Program-made: the position numbers and the translations under genes
Part shown: piece after piece, positions 43,025-55,985 of the stretch
How the letters are laid out: every line of letters begins with the position of its first letter
Position numbering within the stretch: the first letter of the stretch is position 1
The notes under the pieces: model-generated
Seen by the model: only the letters and a program-made list of their open reading frames with translations
What the model was told of the DNA's origin: nothing
Databases searched by the model: none
NCBI RefSeq assembly: GCF_000003195.3
Contig: NC_012873.2
Span: forward strand, 9,447,894-9,511,893
Length of the DNA: 64,000 nucleotides
Direction: 5' to 3'
DNA from: Sorghum bicolor
Taxonomy: Eukaryota > Streptophyta > Magnoliopsida > Poales > Poaceae

Positions 43025-45006
43025 GACATTGACGCAGATCTGGATGGGAGAGAGATAGAGGAGGGCGATGGGAAGAAGAAAGGCTCGCGATGGAGAGAAG
43101 AAATTATTTTATTTTATTTTTCTCGGAGACCTACAGAGTAAGACCGTGAGTCTGAGAGGAGGCGTTTTTAATTTTTGCCGAACAAATACAATCGGAGCCA
43201 ATGTTCGAACCCTGAATGCCGCGCGTGCGGCGTGTGAGTGAGCAGGGGTGGGAAGGCCGGGTGAGAAGCTTGGCTTCCCACTTCCGATCGTGGCCATCAG
43301 TTTTGGTCTAGGTGTTTTATTAGCCATTGATTTTAATGATGTATAATTTTTGTATGTACTTTTCTGGGTGCACAATGGTTAGAGGCTCTCAGCGGAGGAC
43401 GTTTTACTGGGTGGATCAAGTATAATTTAAGTGTTCTATTATAGTAGAGATGAATGTGCGTGTGCAGGCATCCATGCATGCATTTGCTAGAATAATTTTT
43501 GGTTCCATCTTCAAGCCACTTGTCATGCATGCTTAATTGCGTCCGGATTAGATCATGCTTACATAATGCATGCATGAATCCGATCCATACGTACGTACAT
43601 ACCGCCGTGAGCGACTTGGTCGATCGTAATGTCTGAAAAGAGTGAGTGAAGAAGTGAACCTCACGTCGACCGCAGACCGCTAGCTAGCTAGCTGCGATAA
43701 AATTAAAGAGTGTAGACGATGGAGTACTCCGATCGATCGGTGGACGACCGGCACGTAATTAACTTGGCCGTCGTGTCGTCAATGCATGCAATCGTGGCTC
43801 GTTTTGGATCCTTGATCAGTAAAAGATTTCTTGGAAACTGTCGTTATTAGCATGCACAGTATTTAACCTAGTAGTGGCATAATGCAGGGAAATTAAAGCT
43901 AGTCGTCGTCGTTTCTCATATATAATCCTTATTGCTATAGCTCAAATAAAAAGCTAGTCGTCGTCGTCGTCGTTTCGGCAGGAAATTAGGAGGCGTTCAC
44001 ACAGGGCTCTTTGGTTCAGACATTGCATTGAGTTGACCACCGGCTTTAGTTTGCTGCCGGCCCGGCGGAACATATAGTGCATGCTCTCACCAAGTCACCA
44101 GTCAGTGATTTAGTCCTCTCTTCATGGAGGAAAAAGTAGGAAACTGGCCGTGCATCACGGTGCGTGGCTGAACCGGCCGGTCTCCGATCCCATCCCATCG
44201 ATCAGTTGGTTGGTGGCTATAGTAGAATACACTATCTCTTACTCCAGAGTCCAGTTTACGTGGCCCGTATCCCCTAGGCCCTAGGTGATTTTTTTTCCAC
44301 TGGATGGTCGTCGTTGGTGCATGTGCGAGTGCAAGCTCATGAGTGGAACGAAGCAGCATGCACGCACGCATGAAGAAATGCAACTTTGATTTGGTATGTG
44401 GCGCGGCGGCAAGATCCATCTATATTATATATCCAGTGTTGACGAAAAAAAGATAGGACGACTATACTGTAGTCATAGTCAACTTCGCAGCTACCGCCTG
44501 GCCGGTAATCTCGTTATGTAACTGTCGGATTAATAGGGTAGGTGTGACTTGGTGGTGGTTAATCAAGTACGGAGTAGTGCAGAGTATGGCGTCATGTACA
44601 CAGTAGTACGTATGCGTGAAATCTTCAGTGACTAGTAGGTTCTAGTATATTATATGCGCATTCAGATCAGTAGAGCTTGTTATGATCTGCATGCGACGAT
44701 ATACTATATATTTATTTTCTTACTACTGCTTTTGAGCTTGGACACGATCGATCGAACAGTGTTGTTGCAAGTGAAGCTAGCTAGCTGGGTCCAATGCAAT
44801 GAATAATCGATCGACTGCCTGCAGCTAATAATTAAGCCTCTGAACATACATAGACATTGAAATGAAATGCATAGCTGTTTGATGATAATCTAAAATACCC
44901 ATACGCCTGTCTGTATGTTCAGCCTGGTTTGCTGCATGATCCATCAGTAACTCATTTATGGTTCCGCATGCAGAAACAAATCACAGAGAGGTTGTCCTGG
45001 TCCATA
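43025..45006. other. Intergenic, no gene seen
   Basis: GC content is patchy and there are short direct repeats (AAAGCTAGTCGTCGTCG near 43898 and 43951; CTAGCTAGCTAG near 43681). No coding or RNA gene is supported. Confidence 0.4.
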
Positions 45007-45269
45007 CTCCATCCATCCTAAAATAGATGATGTCACAATAGATGCGTGCTAGTCAAACTTTCTCAACTTTATCTAGATTTATAAAAAATACGTGTAATAT
45101 TTATATGTCTTTAAATAAATTTATTATAATAATATATTCAATGATCTATCTAATGATATTAATTTTATTTTATAAATATTAATATTCTTTCATATATAAT
45201 TGGTCAAAATTTGAAAAAGCTGACTTCTCAGAAAACAAGAATGACTATTGTTTTATTAGGACAGAGGAG
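45007..45269. mobile_element. Stowaway-like MITE, TSD TA
   Basis: Left CTCCATCCATCCTAAAATAG and right ATTAGGACAGAGGAG are flanked by TA (45005-45006, 45270-45271); 263 bp, AT-rich, noncoding. CTCC...GGAG ends fit Tc1/Mariner-type MITEs. Confidence 0.75.
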
Positions 45270-45271
45270 TA

Positions 45272-46370
45272 TATCGATCCCCACATTTAATTTTGAAAAT
45301 GTGCAGCCACCGGTGCGATCAACAACATGCTGCGTGCCGACACCTCTCTAAAATCGATCTGAACTTTTTAACTAAAGTCATCGTCGTCGCGTTTTTCTCC
45401 CACTGCACACAAAGTACTATATACATGCACAAGCACAAATATTTGACTTTCTATTTCTACGTACCAATGCGTGTGTGCGTGCACGCTTATTCATGCATAT
45501 GCATATCGACCGGTGGTACGGTGTTGCAGCAGCTCCTATTTCCTAACACACCAACGTGTGTTGCGCCACGTTAGCTTGCAGCCTAGCTAGCAACTCCTTT
45601 TTTGACTTGCTGCAGCTTCATGCATCCATCCATCTCCTTTTGTTGGCTGCTGCAACGGAATAATGTTCATCATTTGGCATCCCAGGGAATTTCTCGCGTT
45701 TACATGCACTTTTCCTCCTCCCGATTAGTGGCGTTGTTATCTAATGTTAATGTGATGGTGACCCTTTAGTCTCTCGGCTCGATCCATGCTTAAAGACTTG
45801 CTCATCAGATCAGTGAATACTACTGGCCTGGCAGCTAGCCGACAGTAACTGGAAACTTGACAGTGGCGGTCAAAAAAGATAGTACGGTAATATTCACCGC
45901 GCGTGTGCAGCTTATGTTGATCCTGTTCTTGACTTTGCTGGTCACTCAGATGCTTCTTCACTCACGCGTGCTGCACTTTTGCTTGTAAAAAGAACAGAGG
46001 ATAGCCGGATAGGTCGTAGATGGACCCTCTCATCACGAGTAAAAAAAGCAAAAAGCGGAACGAAAGAACAGTACGCAATCAACTGGAAGACCCCAACGCC
46101 TTTTTAACACCTTTTTACTATATTTACGTACAAAAGCTGGCCTGCTCGATCTGCAGCAAGCGCAACGGTATCTGTTTGTTTATACTGTAACTAGCTATAT
46201 ATAGTAGGTTAATCTCCTTGCGTCTCTCACTGAAAGTCTCAAACATGCATGTGTGTATATGTATATGTACATACATGTACGCATGAACAGAGAGAACGCC
46301 GTCATGTAACATATCTCTCATGCTCAAGATCTGGACTAGAAAGATATATTATTGGGCCACTTTCAGGCAT
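45272..46370. other. Intergenic, no gene seen
   Basis: Short frames of 67-93 codons lack any motif. TATA-rich patches occur near 46190. Confidence 0.4.
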
Positions 46371-46604
46371 TATGGGTGTGTTTGGTTTGAGGAATGAGAG
46401 ATGATCCATTTTCTTCTCACTCCTCACTTTTTGTATTTGGTTTGTAGAATGATGAAATGAGTAGCTCTATCACCGTCTCATTTCTCACAAGCTAATAATT
46501 AGTATATGCGTGAGGAATGAGTTGATTCCATCAAAATTCATAAAATGAACTCATGATGCATCATTTTATAAAGCATGGGATGACTTCTCAAACCAAACGC
46601 ATCA
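46371..46604. mobile_element. Tourist-like MITE
   Basis: Inverted ends GGGTGTGTTTGGTTTGAG and CTCAAACCAAACGCAT bound about 234 bp. The interior has the paired motif GAATGAG. Exact border and duplication are unclear. Confidence 0.65.
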
Positions 46605-48570
46605 ATATATCTCCGGGTTGGATCCATCCATCTCAACCGCCACCTGATCATCCACACAGATCATCATTTCCTGAAGCAAGCCTCAAGAGCGGCTATATCA
46701 TTATTACGCTTCTTCCTATCCCCCAACTGTAATACACGCATGTGACGAGGGCTTATTGCAGATAAAAGCAACACTGCTAAATCTATATACAGTATAAGCT
46801 ATGCAGACAACCATTCATTATTCTAGCTGTAGCCTCTAGCTATGAAAGACAAGCTCTCAAAGAGCAACACGAATAACAGAAGCGCCAACTAAACACCAAG
46901 TCAACTAAAACACAACCATCCATTCCTGGTGAAAATCTCCAATTCCATCGTTTCTAGCATGCCGATCTCAAAGTTGACATGCCACTCTTTTATGAAGAAT
47001 GCACCCCAAACGGGTGTCTAGTAAGTGCCTCTAAAAATAAGGGCAAATAAGAAAAAGAATCTAAAATTTCTCCCCAAAATCCATGTCATTTCCGAAGCCA
47101 AATGGGCCGAAAAATTGCGACCTCTCTCACACAAACTTGGCATTGAATTTTCAGGTCAACTTGCTGCAACCAATTCCTGATCAGTAATATTAGTCGTGGT
47201 TGTAAACCAAATACAATGTGAATAAATCTCAAAAAAAAATAACACAATAATCAAAGAATAAGTGTTGGATACTTTCTTTTTTTCGTTGCAAATAATCTCC
47301 TCTATTTTGTTTTAGTAAGTTATCTTTTATTAAAATGACCCTTGTTAGCAAGAGCCAAATGGATATCTTGATTTTAAGGGCTAATTTTAATTTCCATAAA
47401 TAATATTTTGAGGTATTATTCAACTTGTTTTACAGAATGTTTATACATTGGCTGCATTGTAAATAATCCTTGTTTAGTGAGGTTCTTTCATGAAGGGCTT
47501 TAAGAATATATCTAGAAAAATAGTGGTCAAAGAGTATTTTTTGCCGAGAATTAACTTCTTTGCACAATATGTGATGGGCCAGAATACATACCAAGAATTT
47601 CAATTAAACATAAATATAAGTGTATTCTAGACTATCAAGATAAGTTTAGATAACTAGCAGTTCTTTAAAAATATGTAACTGTATGCATAATAATAAATAA
47701 TAACGTACTAGCAACTCAAATATTATATTATCAATAATGTGTCTTTTATTTTAAAATTTTATGTTCAAATTATTTTTTTCATAGGATGGTTAGACACCTA
47801 CTAAAATATTTTTAAAATGAGGGGAAAGTATGTAGAAGAGTTCTACAAGGGAAAAAATTGGAAAGCAAAGTCTTGTATTCCATCCGTTCCAAATTATACA
47901 TTACTACAACAACTATATGTAGGAACGGGACAGTTTTTGCAGCTGACTCTACTGAGGCACCTCTGTAAATGAGACATTCACATTTCTAGGGATGGTTCGT
48001 AGGGTGGTTCATCCTTGTAAACCTTTTTTCAGAAATTGTAAACTAGATGTAAAAATAGCAAGCTCATTTTTTGCTCTATGGAAAATCATGGCAAACTCAT
48101 GCTGGAAATCAATTCTACAAGAAACCTCTACTTTTTAAGATAAAGCCACTGAAAATATTGAAAAATGCTTCGGCTGATAATAGGATAATAATCACCATAA
48201 AGAAAGGTTGAATGGAATTTTTAAAAATAACACAAGGAGTTCAAAAGGTTGTAAATTATCTGGAATCTGTGAATCTTAAGAGTCCTTAGCAAAATTGCAG
48301 CAAAGGAAGTGATGATCAACGGTTTCTTCACAACCAAGATTCTTGAGTAGTAGCTATAACTTGGAAGAATTCATGTTTTTCCTTGGATGTTTTGATTATT
48401 GATCTAATCTATTTCTTTAATAAGATCCACAATAAATTGAATTGGCAAGAAGATATCCAAACCCACTTAAAATTAACTAAAGTTGGGTGAACAACACAAG
48501 AATAACAATTCTAATTTTACTTATTATATATTAGGGATTATGATTCAGGAGTACCAGATTTTTCTACTAA
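46605..48570. other. Intergenic, no gene seen
   Basis: AT-rich without supported genes. A lone Stowaway-type end (CCATCCGTTCCAAATTATA) lies near 47880. Confidence 0.4.
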
Positions 48571-48722
48571 TTTCTTCCTCCATTCTAAATTATAGTCATT
48601 TTGGCTTTTCTAGTCTAGATATATAACTTTTGCTATGTATTTCGATACAGTATATGTATCTAGGTGCATATAGATCTTAGAAAAAATCAGGACAACTTAT
48701 AATTTGGAATAATGTAGGGACT
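48571..48722. mobile_element. Diverged Stowaway-like MITE
   Basis: CTTCCTCCATTCTAAATTAT at the left and ATAATTTGGAATAATGTAGG at the right are diverged inverted ends about 150 bp apart. Confidence 0.5.
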
Positions 48723-49697
48723 ACTATTTAAAGGTTGCCTTTCCTGTGACTTCCTAGTGTTCCTCGAAACTTATTTGTGCACTCTTGAGACATGCATTAT
48801 TTGAGGCGCGCACACACAAATAAACTACCACACAGATGCACGTAGGCGCGGCACTCGCAATTGGTCCAGATTTAATGGTGCATCGTCTACCCAATTTGTT
48901 GGACTAATCGTCCTTGGTGAGCCAGAAAGGATAAAGGACACTAGAGTTCTTTCTTCTATATGGCCGTTCTCAACGAACATCCTCAGATGCATACCACCCA
49001 CCCAATGCCCATGGCCATCCAAGCTACCTCAAGACGCCGCCTCTGGCATGAATTGCAGATCGATTTGACCCCTGAAGAAAGCAACAGCCCAGGACTGGGT
49101 GTGGGTGAACAACTGATCATATGCATCTAGGAGAAGACGTACGTAGTACCTTCTCTTCCTGTAGCTGAAATAAAAATTGTCTAGTGCGTGCTAGCCTGCA
49201 GCATTATCAATAATCCACGCACATGGCCTCTGAGCAAGCAAGCAACAAGTTAATTAATATATGTTCCGTTTGAGTTACACTATATACAAATTTTCATGCT
49301 GCCTGCGAAAAACAGCTACTGTACCTTTTTAGAGTCATATATATATTGCCCTCTGCCTGCGTGGCACGCCAAAGGATTGGGAATTCTTGATCATGAGGAG
49401 CACCATCGCAGGCAAAGGATTGATTTGACCTAGGAAGGATCGGATCAATAATTAGCTAGCCCCTTTGGAAAGAAGAATCGAGTGCGTGCATAAAAGAAAA
49501 CAACTCAGCTATCGACCATGGGCGTTTAGTAGGGTCACTACACTACCGGATCAAGTGACCCCGGCCAATACTTGATCTGCCCCTCATGGGAAGAGATGAC
49601 AAGGAAATAAAACCATGAAGAGGCACTTTCATGTCTTGCGTAATATATTTTCAAGGTTTATTTTAACAATACCATCAAACCTTGTCATGTGTCGTAA
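48723..49697. other. Intergenic, no gene seen
   Basis: No supported coding sequence. The last three bases (TAA) are the target duplication of the next MITE. Confidence 0.4.
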
Positions 49698-50063
49698 GGC
49701 CAGTCTCAATGGACAATGTTACTGTACGGTTTCATATACCAACATGTCATCAAGATTGAAATAAAACTATCTATGAAATAACCCCAGCAATGAAGCATTT
49801 CACTTTGTTGTTTCCAAGGCTAAGCAAAGCATTTAATTACTGCAAAATGATTGGATCACATGCAAGATGGTGAAACGATTTAGCCCTCAGTAGGGATTTC
49901 ATCCTGTTTCACCACGTGGGAAACAACGCACGAAGGGTTTCACCATGGTGAAACTACTTCCTTCTCTCTCCTCTTTGTTTTATGCAAAAAAGTATAATTT
50001 TGCTGACATGATGCTCTAATAAATGTGCATGACATTCTGATGAAACCCCCATTGAGACTGGTC
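49698..50063. mobile_element. Ping-like MITE (GGCCAGTCTCAATGG ends), TSD TAA
   Basis: Inverted ends GGCCAGTCTCAATGG and CCCATTGAGACTGGTC bound 366 bp, flanked by TAA on both sides (49695-49697, 50064-50066). The terminal repeat closely resembles that of the rice mPing/Ping family of PIF/Harbinger elements. Noncoding; subterminal GTTTCA(C/T) repeats are present. Confidence 0.85.
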
Positions 50064-50066
50064 TAA

Positions 50067-50583
50067 CTGTACATATGTACAACTTGTTATCATCTAGTCT
50101 CTTAGGTTACCCCTACTAGATATAATGAGCTAATTACCTATATTTGTTAGACTTAATAAGGGTTGAGCCAACCTCATTTCAATTAAATCAAATAAATTCT
50201 AAGACCATAATCAATATTAGGTGCAATAAAGGATTAATTATTACACATATAATTAACTAAAGATTGACCTTTTTTGGAAAGATTGACCTAGCTTAAACAG
50301 ATCGCTATTGTGTTACCTGATTTGAGGTTGAGGCGGGCAGAAGGAGAGCCATATGCTTGACATGTCGACACATGACACACATAGGCTCAACCGTGTAGAC
50401 CACACATGAGTGATGCACGGTGCCGGCACAAATTTTGCACATCTAAGCTATAACTAAAAGTGAGAAGGGTGGGAGTAGAGATGAAAGAAGAGTGTGAGTG
50501 GGGATGGATTGGTAGAGAAGAGAGTGGCAAGGGTGGGAGCAAAAGACCAATGATCGAGAATGAAAAAAAGAAATGTGAGTGAG
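50067..50583. other. Intergenic, no gene seen
   Basis: Includes a purine-rich stretch at 50455-50580. The final bases TGAGTGAG (50576-50583) are the hAT target duplication. Confidence 0.4.
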
Positions 50584-51404
50584 CAGTGGCGGACCCAGAA
50601 TTTGGTTAGGACTAGGGCCAAATCCTAGTAGCGAAAAGCCAAAAACTACACCGTCGTCTATATAATCTATGTATCTTGTAGTGTCAGAGAGGATCGTAAC
50701 ATTGTTCATTCGTTTCCAAGATTCATGGTGGAGTTTTCTTTAGTTAAGATCAGAACAGATGTAGTAGAAAAATTATAGGGGATTCAGTTACTTCATAAAT
50801 TGATCAGGGTTTTCTTGAGGCCGTGACAGAACTTGATGAGTGTTGGTGGATCTTCTCACGTCCCTTCCTCTCAGTGATGATGTTGTCTCGCCTACTCGCC
50901 CGACTATGGTGTGGTAAAGCACTGGCGGGCAACGAGCACCAGTTACGAGTGGCGGCGCGAGCAAGCAAAGCATCCAAGCAAGAGGGCGAGACAACAAGAG
51001 AATAGGCGTCGATTCCTAATCTCTCTGGGCTGGTTGACATTAAAGCTATTGGGCTAAGGCCTTGTTTAGTTGGCGAAATTTTTTAGCTTTAGCTACTGTA
51101 GCACTTTTGGTTGTATTTGATAATTATTATCCAATTTAATAGACTAATTAGGCTCAAGATTTATCCTGCAAATTATAGGCAAACAGTGTAATTAGTTATT
51201 TTTTATATCTATATTTAATGCTTCATGTATGTGTCTAAAGATTCGATATGACAAGAAATCTTAATTTTTTTTAGAAATTAAACAAGGCCTAAACTCTAAT
51301 AAATTAATAAGACAATGGTCCAGAAATTAAAGAGCTGTACTTAGAATACCTAGTCTACGACTAGGGCCAAGGCCCTAGTGGCCCTAGGCCTGAGTCCGCC
51401 AATG
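50584..51404. mobile_element. Non-autonomous hAT-like element, 8-bp TSD
   Basis: The ends CAGTGGCGGACCCAG and (inverted) CTGAGTCCGCCAATG are flanked by a perfect 8-bp duplication TGAGTGAG (50576-50583, 51405-51412). An internal inverted motif GACTAGGGCCAA occurs near both ends. There is no transposase. The GC-rich middle (50860-51000) differs from its AT-rich surroundings and might be captured sequence. A MITE is nested inside. Confidence 0.88.
51058..51289. mobile_element. GGCCTTGTTTAGTT-family MITE nested in the hAT element
   Basis: 232 bp with ends GGCCTTGTTTAGTTGG and TTAAACAAGGCC, flanked by TAA (51055-51057, 51290-51292). It must be younger than the hAT insertion. Confidence 0.88.
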
Positions 51405-51412
51405 TGAGTGAG

Positions 51413-53378
51413 GGATAGATGGGTGTGGAAGGTTGTGTAGCATACCAACAAAATTACTATACATTAACAATAGATATGGTTATTAGAACTTTATGTATTT
51501 GAAACTTTTCTAAACAAATAGTTTATACAAGAGATTTTAATTTTACCAAAAAATATAAAATGTTATTTATGTCCAAAAAATAGGATAATCTATTATCTTA
51601 ATATTTGGCAAAAAAAAATAAGGTTACACATTGCAAAGAAAAACACAGAAACAAAATGATCTCCATAAGTGTCGACAAATTCAACAGCACTGCCATTATT
51701 CAAAAATATAACCCAAAAAATTGATATACTTATTTCTTTGTTACCTACACATACCAAGCATTAAAGAAATAGATCTAAGTATCTTATTACACTTTAAACA
51801 TGCATTTAAGAGTCAAAGTTGCAACCTAGATGATGCTTTGAAGTAAAAAATATTTTAAAAATAGAAAATTTTTAACACAAATGTGTAAAAAATAAAAGCA
51901 TAGGGTAGATTAAAAAATCAAGGAAGAGAAAATCCGATCCAAGACTATCACTATCATATCATCTGGAAAAAAGTGCCTACTCGATACAAAACGAGATCAT
52001 GACATTAAATTGGATACAATATTGGCTATAAAATGTTCAGATTCAAATGATGCCATTAAGCTATAAAATGTGACAGGTGTACTACTACATAGAACATTTT
52101 CAAATAAAGGTCAAATTCAATTTGTACTTCATCCTAAACTATAAGCCGTTTTACTTTTCTATATAGAAATCTAGTCTAAATATCGTACAAACCATTTACC
52201 AGGAATTAAAAATCAGTTATAAAAATAGCAAAATAAACTAAAATCCTAGGACAAGCACACCATCTAAATTTCATAAGATTCTTGGCGCAAAATACATGTG
52301 TGCATTTTCAAATCTAAGATTTGAACTCATGACCCCCATACCTTACTTGAGACCTTACTACCATCATATTACACATTCACTTGTGACTAAATATAGGATT
52401 CTATTATTTTGTTTTAACTTACTTGCATTCAAAAATTTATTTTGTTTTAACTTCATATGATTCTTTTGTTGAATATTTTGGGACCAAAATGATTTCAAAC
52501 AAAAAGGTTTCCAACTACATAGTTTTTAGATCTCGTGGAGTGCTATAACTTTGTATAGGGTATGTCTTCATCCAAGATCATTTAAAAATGTAAAAAAATA
52601 AATTTTAAAATCTAGAAACTTAAAATGCACTTTTTGGCCCTTAAATGATCTTTAGATAAACAAATAATTGTCAACTACAAAGCTTAGATCTCATCGATCT
52701 TAATAATTTGGATATAAAATTGTCTTCATTAAACTTTATTTGAAAAGTCACAAATTTATTTATGGGACACCTATTTCCAGTTTCAGGGTGTTCACGTTAC
52801 CAAGCATCCTATGATAAATCTATTTCTGAAGTGGTAGAAATACCTTCATCTCTGGAGGTTGTCTGCGCCTCAAATATTATTTCAGGATAGACGAGAAGAC
52901 AACCGTCTCATAGACAAAATACAGTGTTCTAAGAGCATCTCCAAGAGACTAGCTCAAGCATGTTCTAAAGGTATATTTGGTTATTGTTGAAGGAAAAACG
53001 TCTCCAACAGACTCTGTAAATGACTCTTCAAATTTAGTAGCTCTTCTCCCACCTTATTCGCTCTCTACTTTTGGATAGCCTACCTCACTAGCCATTCTTT
53101 ATAGAGTCTGTTGGAGTACTCTAATATTTTTTTTGTCAAATCTATTTTAGAGAGTAGCTAAATCAGTAAATTTGACTAGTCTTTTTGGCTAATCTCCGCT
53201 CAAAAAAGACATTTCTATAGTAGTAGTTGGACCATTACTTATGATGATAGTGGGAGCACTAGCTGACATGGCATAAAAAAGGAATAAAAAACAAGAAGTT
53301 GGATGCACTGACGAGCAACAGAGACCGTGGATTATTTGGAAACTGTGTGAGACTAGCGACAAGACACTCGGTAGTAGC
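51413..53378. other. Intergenic, AT-rich, with repeat fragments
   Basis: No gene. At 52480-52790 there are direct repeats of the type AACTACA(A/T)AG... with 'TAGATCTC', reminiscent of CACTA interiors. Near 52934, AGAGCATCTCCAAGAGACTA is a degraded end of the family at 34745. Confidence 0.4.
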
Positions 53379-53617
53379 GCCTCTTATTTGTTCCACAATT
53401 TTTGACAGAATAGACACGGTAGCACTTTCGTTTATATTTGATAAATATTATCGAATCATGAACTAACTAGGCTTAAGAGATTTGTCTCGTAAATTACAGA
53501 TAAACTATGTAATTAGTTATTTTTATCTATATTTGATGCTACATGCATGTAGTGTAAGATTTGATGTGACAGAAATCTGAAAAAATTTATAAAATTTTTT
53601 AGAAACTAAACAAGGCC
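53379..53617. mobile_element. GGCCTTGTTTAGTT-family MITE, left end diverged
   Basis: The right end reads AACTAAACAAGGCC and the core is intact. The left end is GCGCCTCTTATTTGTTCC, diverged from consensus, so the left limit is approximate. Confidence 0.7.
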
Positions 53618-54087
53618 TTAACCTATCTTTGCTCCATGGCAGATGAGACATGACATCAGCTAGCTACATCGCTAGTCCGTTGAGGACTCTCTTAAGTAGA
53701 GTGAAACGAGTAGTTTAGCTATGGTTAGAGTGAATAGCTAGGCATGAAAATACATAGCTAGTATTTTTAATTTAAACAAATGATTAAGTATGCCGTGTCA
53801 ACTGTGCTCGATCAGTTCCTTGGATCAAGTAAGGTGGATGGAAACATAACTAGTTTCTCTTTACGAGTTTAAAATGGATGGAATTGAAAGTGTAGGACAA
53901 AAAAAAAAGGAGTTCACTACAAAATCAGAGACAACGGTTAGCAGAAGCAAGTAGAACCAGGGTTCGACCTTTTTTTCTGCACGCTTATTATCAGCTTGTT
54001 TTTGTTTTTTTTCGTTGTTCTTTTAAGGCGTACTCCGTACGTAGGCTATGCTAGCAGCTGAGTAGCTGACTGTCTTGTACTAGTAGT
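53618..54087. other. Intergenic, no gene seen
   Basis: No supported coding sequence. Confidence 0.4.
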
Positions 54088-54451
54088 TAGCGATGAAAAC
54101 GGAACGGATACTTTCCGACCGTATTCGAGACCGAATTCGTTTAGAGGAGTTTGGATCTGTCCGTATCCGAGTCCGAATATTCAACATCCGATACTGTATC
54201 CGTATCCGAATGCTTAAATCATATATTTATGATGTCGACATCCAATCGTATCTTATCCGACATGATTGACATTAATCGTATCCGAATGCTTAAATCATAT
54301 ATTTATGATGTCGACATCCAATCGTATCTTATCCGACATGATTGACATTATCCGTATCCGAATCCGTATCCGAATCCGAATCCGACCAGAAATATGAAAA
54401 CAAATATGATATCGGTGATATCCGTCCGTATCCGATCCGTTTTCATCCCTA
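54088..54451. mobile_element. hAT-like MITE with TATCCG repeats
   Basis: Inverted ends TAGCGATGAAAACGGAACGG and GATCCGTTTTCATCCCTA, with CTAGTAGT before and CTAGTGTA after, an imperfect 8-bp duplication. The interior is made of (G)TATCCGAATCCG-like repeats. Confidence 0.75.
54201..54352. repeat. 76-bp tandem duplication within the hAT-like MITE
   Basis: The unit from CGTATCCGAATGCTTAAATC to GATTGACATTA is repeated at 54277 with almost no change, so the duplication is recent. Confidence 0.93.
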
Positions 54452-54545
54452 CTAGTGTAGACGCGGAAAAAGCTGGCCGCCTACTACGGCACGGACGACG
54501 ATCACGTCACCAGTCAAAGTAGCTGCCGGCTTTGCTTATATTCCA

Positions 54546-54775
54546 GGCCTTGTTTAGTTCATCCCAAAATTTAAATTTTTTTAAAGTTTTCCGTCACATT
54601 AAATTTTGTGATACATATATAGAACATTAAATATAAATAAAAATAAATAATTAACAATTTATTTGTAATTTACAAGATAAATTTTTTGAGCCTAATTAAT
54701 CTATGGTTGGACAATAATTACTAAATAGAAACAAAAGTGTTATGATGTCAAAAAATCAAAAACTTTTTAGATATA
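54546..54775. mobile_element. GGCCTTGTTTAGTT-family MITE, right end diverged
   Basis: Left end GGCCTTGTTTAGTTCATCCC and intact core; the right end reads AAACTTTTTAGATATAAATC and is diverged. Confidence 0.7.
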
Positions 54776-55398
54776 AATCAGTCCGGAATCTTTTCCACGT
54801 GTACAGTACGGGCCTTAATTTAATTTTCCTATTGATCAAGTCCACACACCAAAGTGTAAAGTGTCGGTCGGCTGCTAGCTGCTCCGTTTGCATTGCAATT
54901 TGCAAATGCTGCATCACAGCATCAGCGTGACGAACGACATGGCGTGTGAGCGGCGACCATCCTCGTAGCATGCACGGCCAGGCGTGCGTCACGACACGTT
55001 TACGGTGGCGGTGTCGGCTGTGCGTCCACGGCTGGCCGGCCGGCCGGACACTCGCCGGCGTCGAGGTGATCGATCGATCTAGTTGCACCGGTGGTGGGTT
55101 TGCATGCATTGTGTTTATCTCTGGAATCAATCGTTCTGGACGGATAGATGACGGCAATATTATTGCAAAAAAAAAAGAGTTTAATTTTCCCGCCAATAAT
55201 CCCAAGCTAGGGAGATCTGGTCAAAGTCGTAATATTGATTATAATAACAAGCTAATTAATAAGCTCTCAAGGTAACTCGATCGTCCAAGTAATAGGAATA
55301 TTAATTATTATATTGTCTTCATCAAAATCAGAACTGGCGCCATGCATTTTGGGTCTTCTTATGCATGACTGGACTAAAACTCGAAAAACCGTTGTGTG
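54776..55398. other. Intergenic, GC-rich patch
   Basis: 54930-55110 is GC-rich (GGCCGGCCGGCCGG near 55033). Frames on both strands overlap here without motifs, so no gene is called. Confidence 0.35.
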
Positions 55399-55402
55399 CA
55401 CT

Positions 55403-55985
55403 GGTAGAAAATAGTTCAACTGGTTTTAGTTATCACGCGTCTGTGGTATAAAAAGAGCGGTGTCAGAACTACCAACCATCTGCAAAGATGCATTTTCACA
55501 GGCGGTTTTCCTAACAAAACCGTCGGTAGAAATCAAGCATTTTTACAGGCGGTTTTCCTAAGAAACCGCCACTAAAAATCATATTTCTACAGGCAGTTGC
55601 TGTAGAAATCATGTATTTTTACAGGCGGTTTTCTTAAAGAACCGCCACTGAAAATCATATTTCTACAGGTGGTTGCTTAAGAAAACCGCCTCGAAAAATA
55701 ATTTGAAATTGATTTTTTTGAGTTTTTCAAATGACCTCGTTTAAAAAAATTGTCAAAATGAAAGTTATAGATCTCAAAAGGTTATGAAATATTGTAGTTG
55801 ATAATTTTTTCTTTTGAGATCATCTTGCCGTCGAAAACAACATTTGAATTTCTCGAATTTGAAATTCAAATTTTGTAAGTGACCTCGGACGGAGAAACTA
55901 CCAATATAAAAATTGTAGATCTTAAAAAGTTATGAAACTTTGTAGTTGACAACTTTTCCATTTGAATCTGTTTAGGGCCTCAAAT
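55403..55985. mobile_element. CACTA-type terminal region
   Basis: A CACTGGTAGAAAAT end is followed by at least five inverted and direct copies of ACAGGCGGTTTTC and AACCGCC between 55498 and 55690, the subterminal array expected for En/Spm transposons. The opposite end was not found, so the right limit is uncertain. Confidence 0.65.

Noticed and set aside
54756..55275. Overlapping frames of 149 and 109 codons on opposite strands
   Set aside because: They overlap MITE sequence and a GC-rich patch; neither shows motifs or splice signals.
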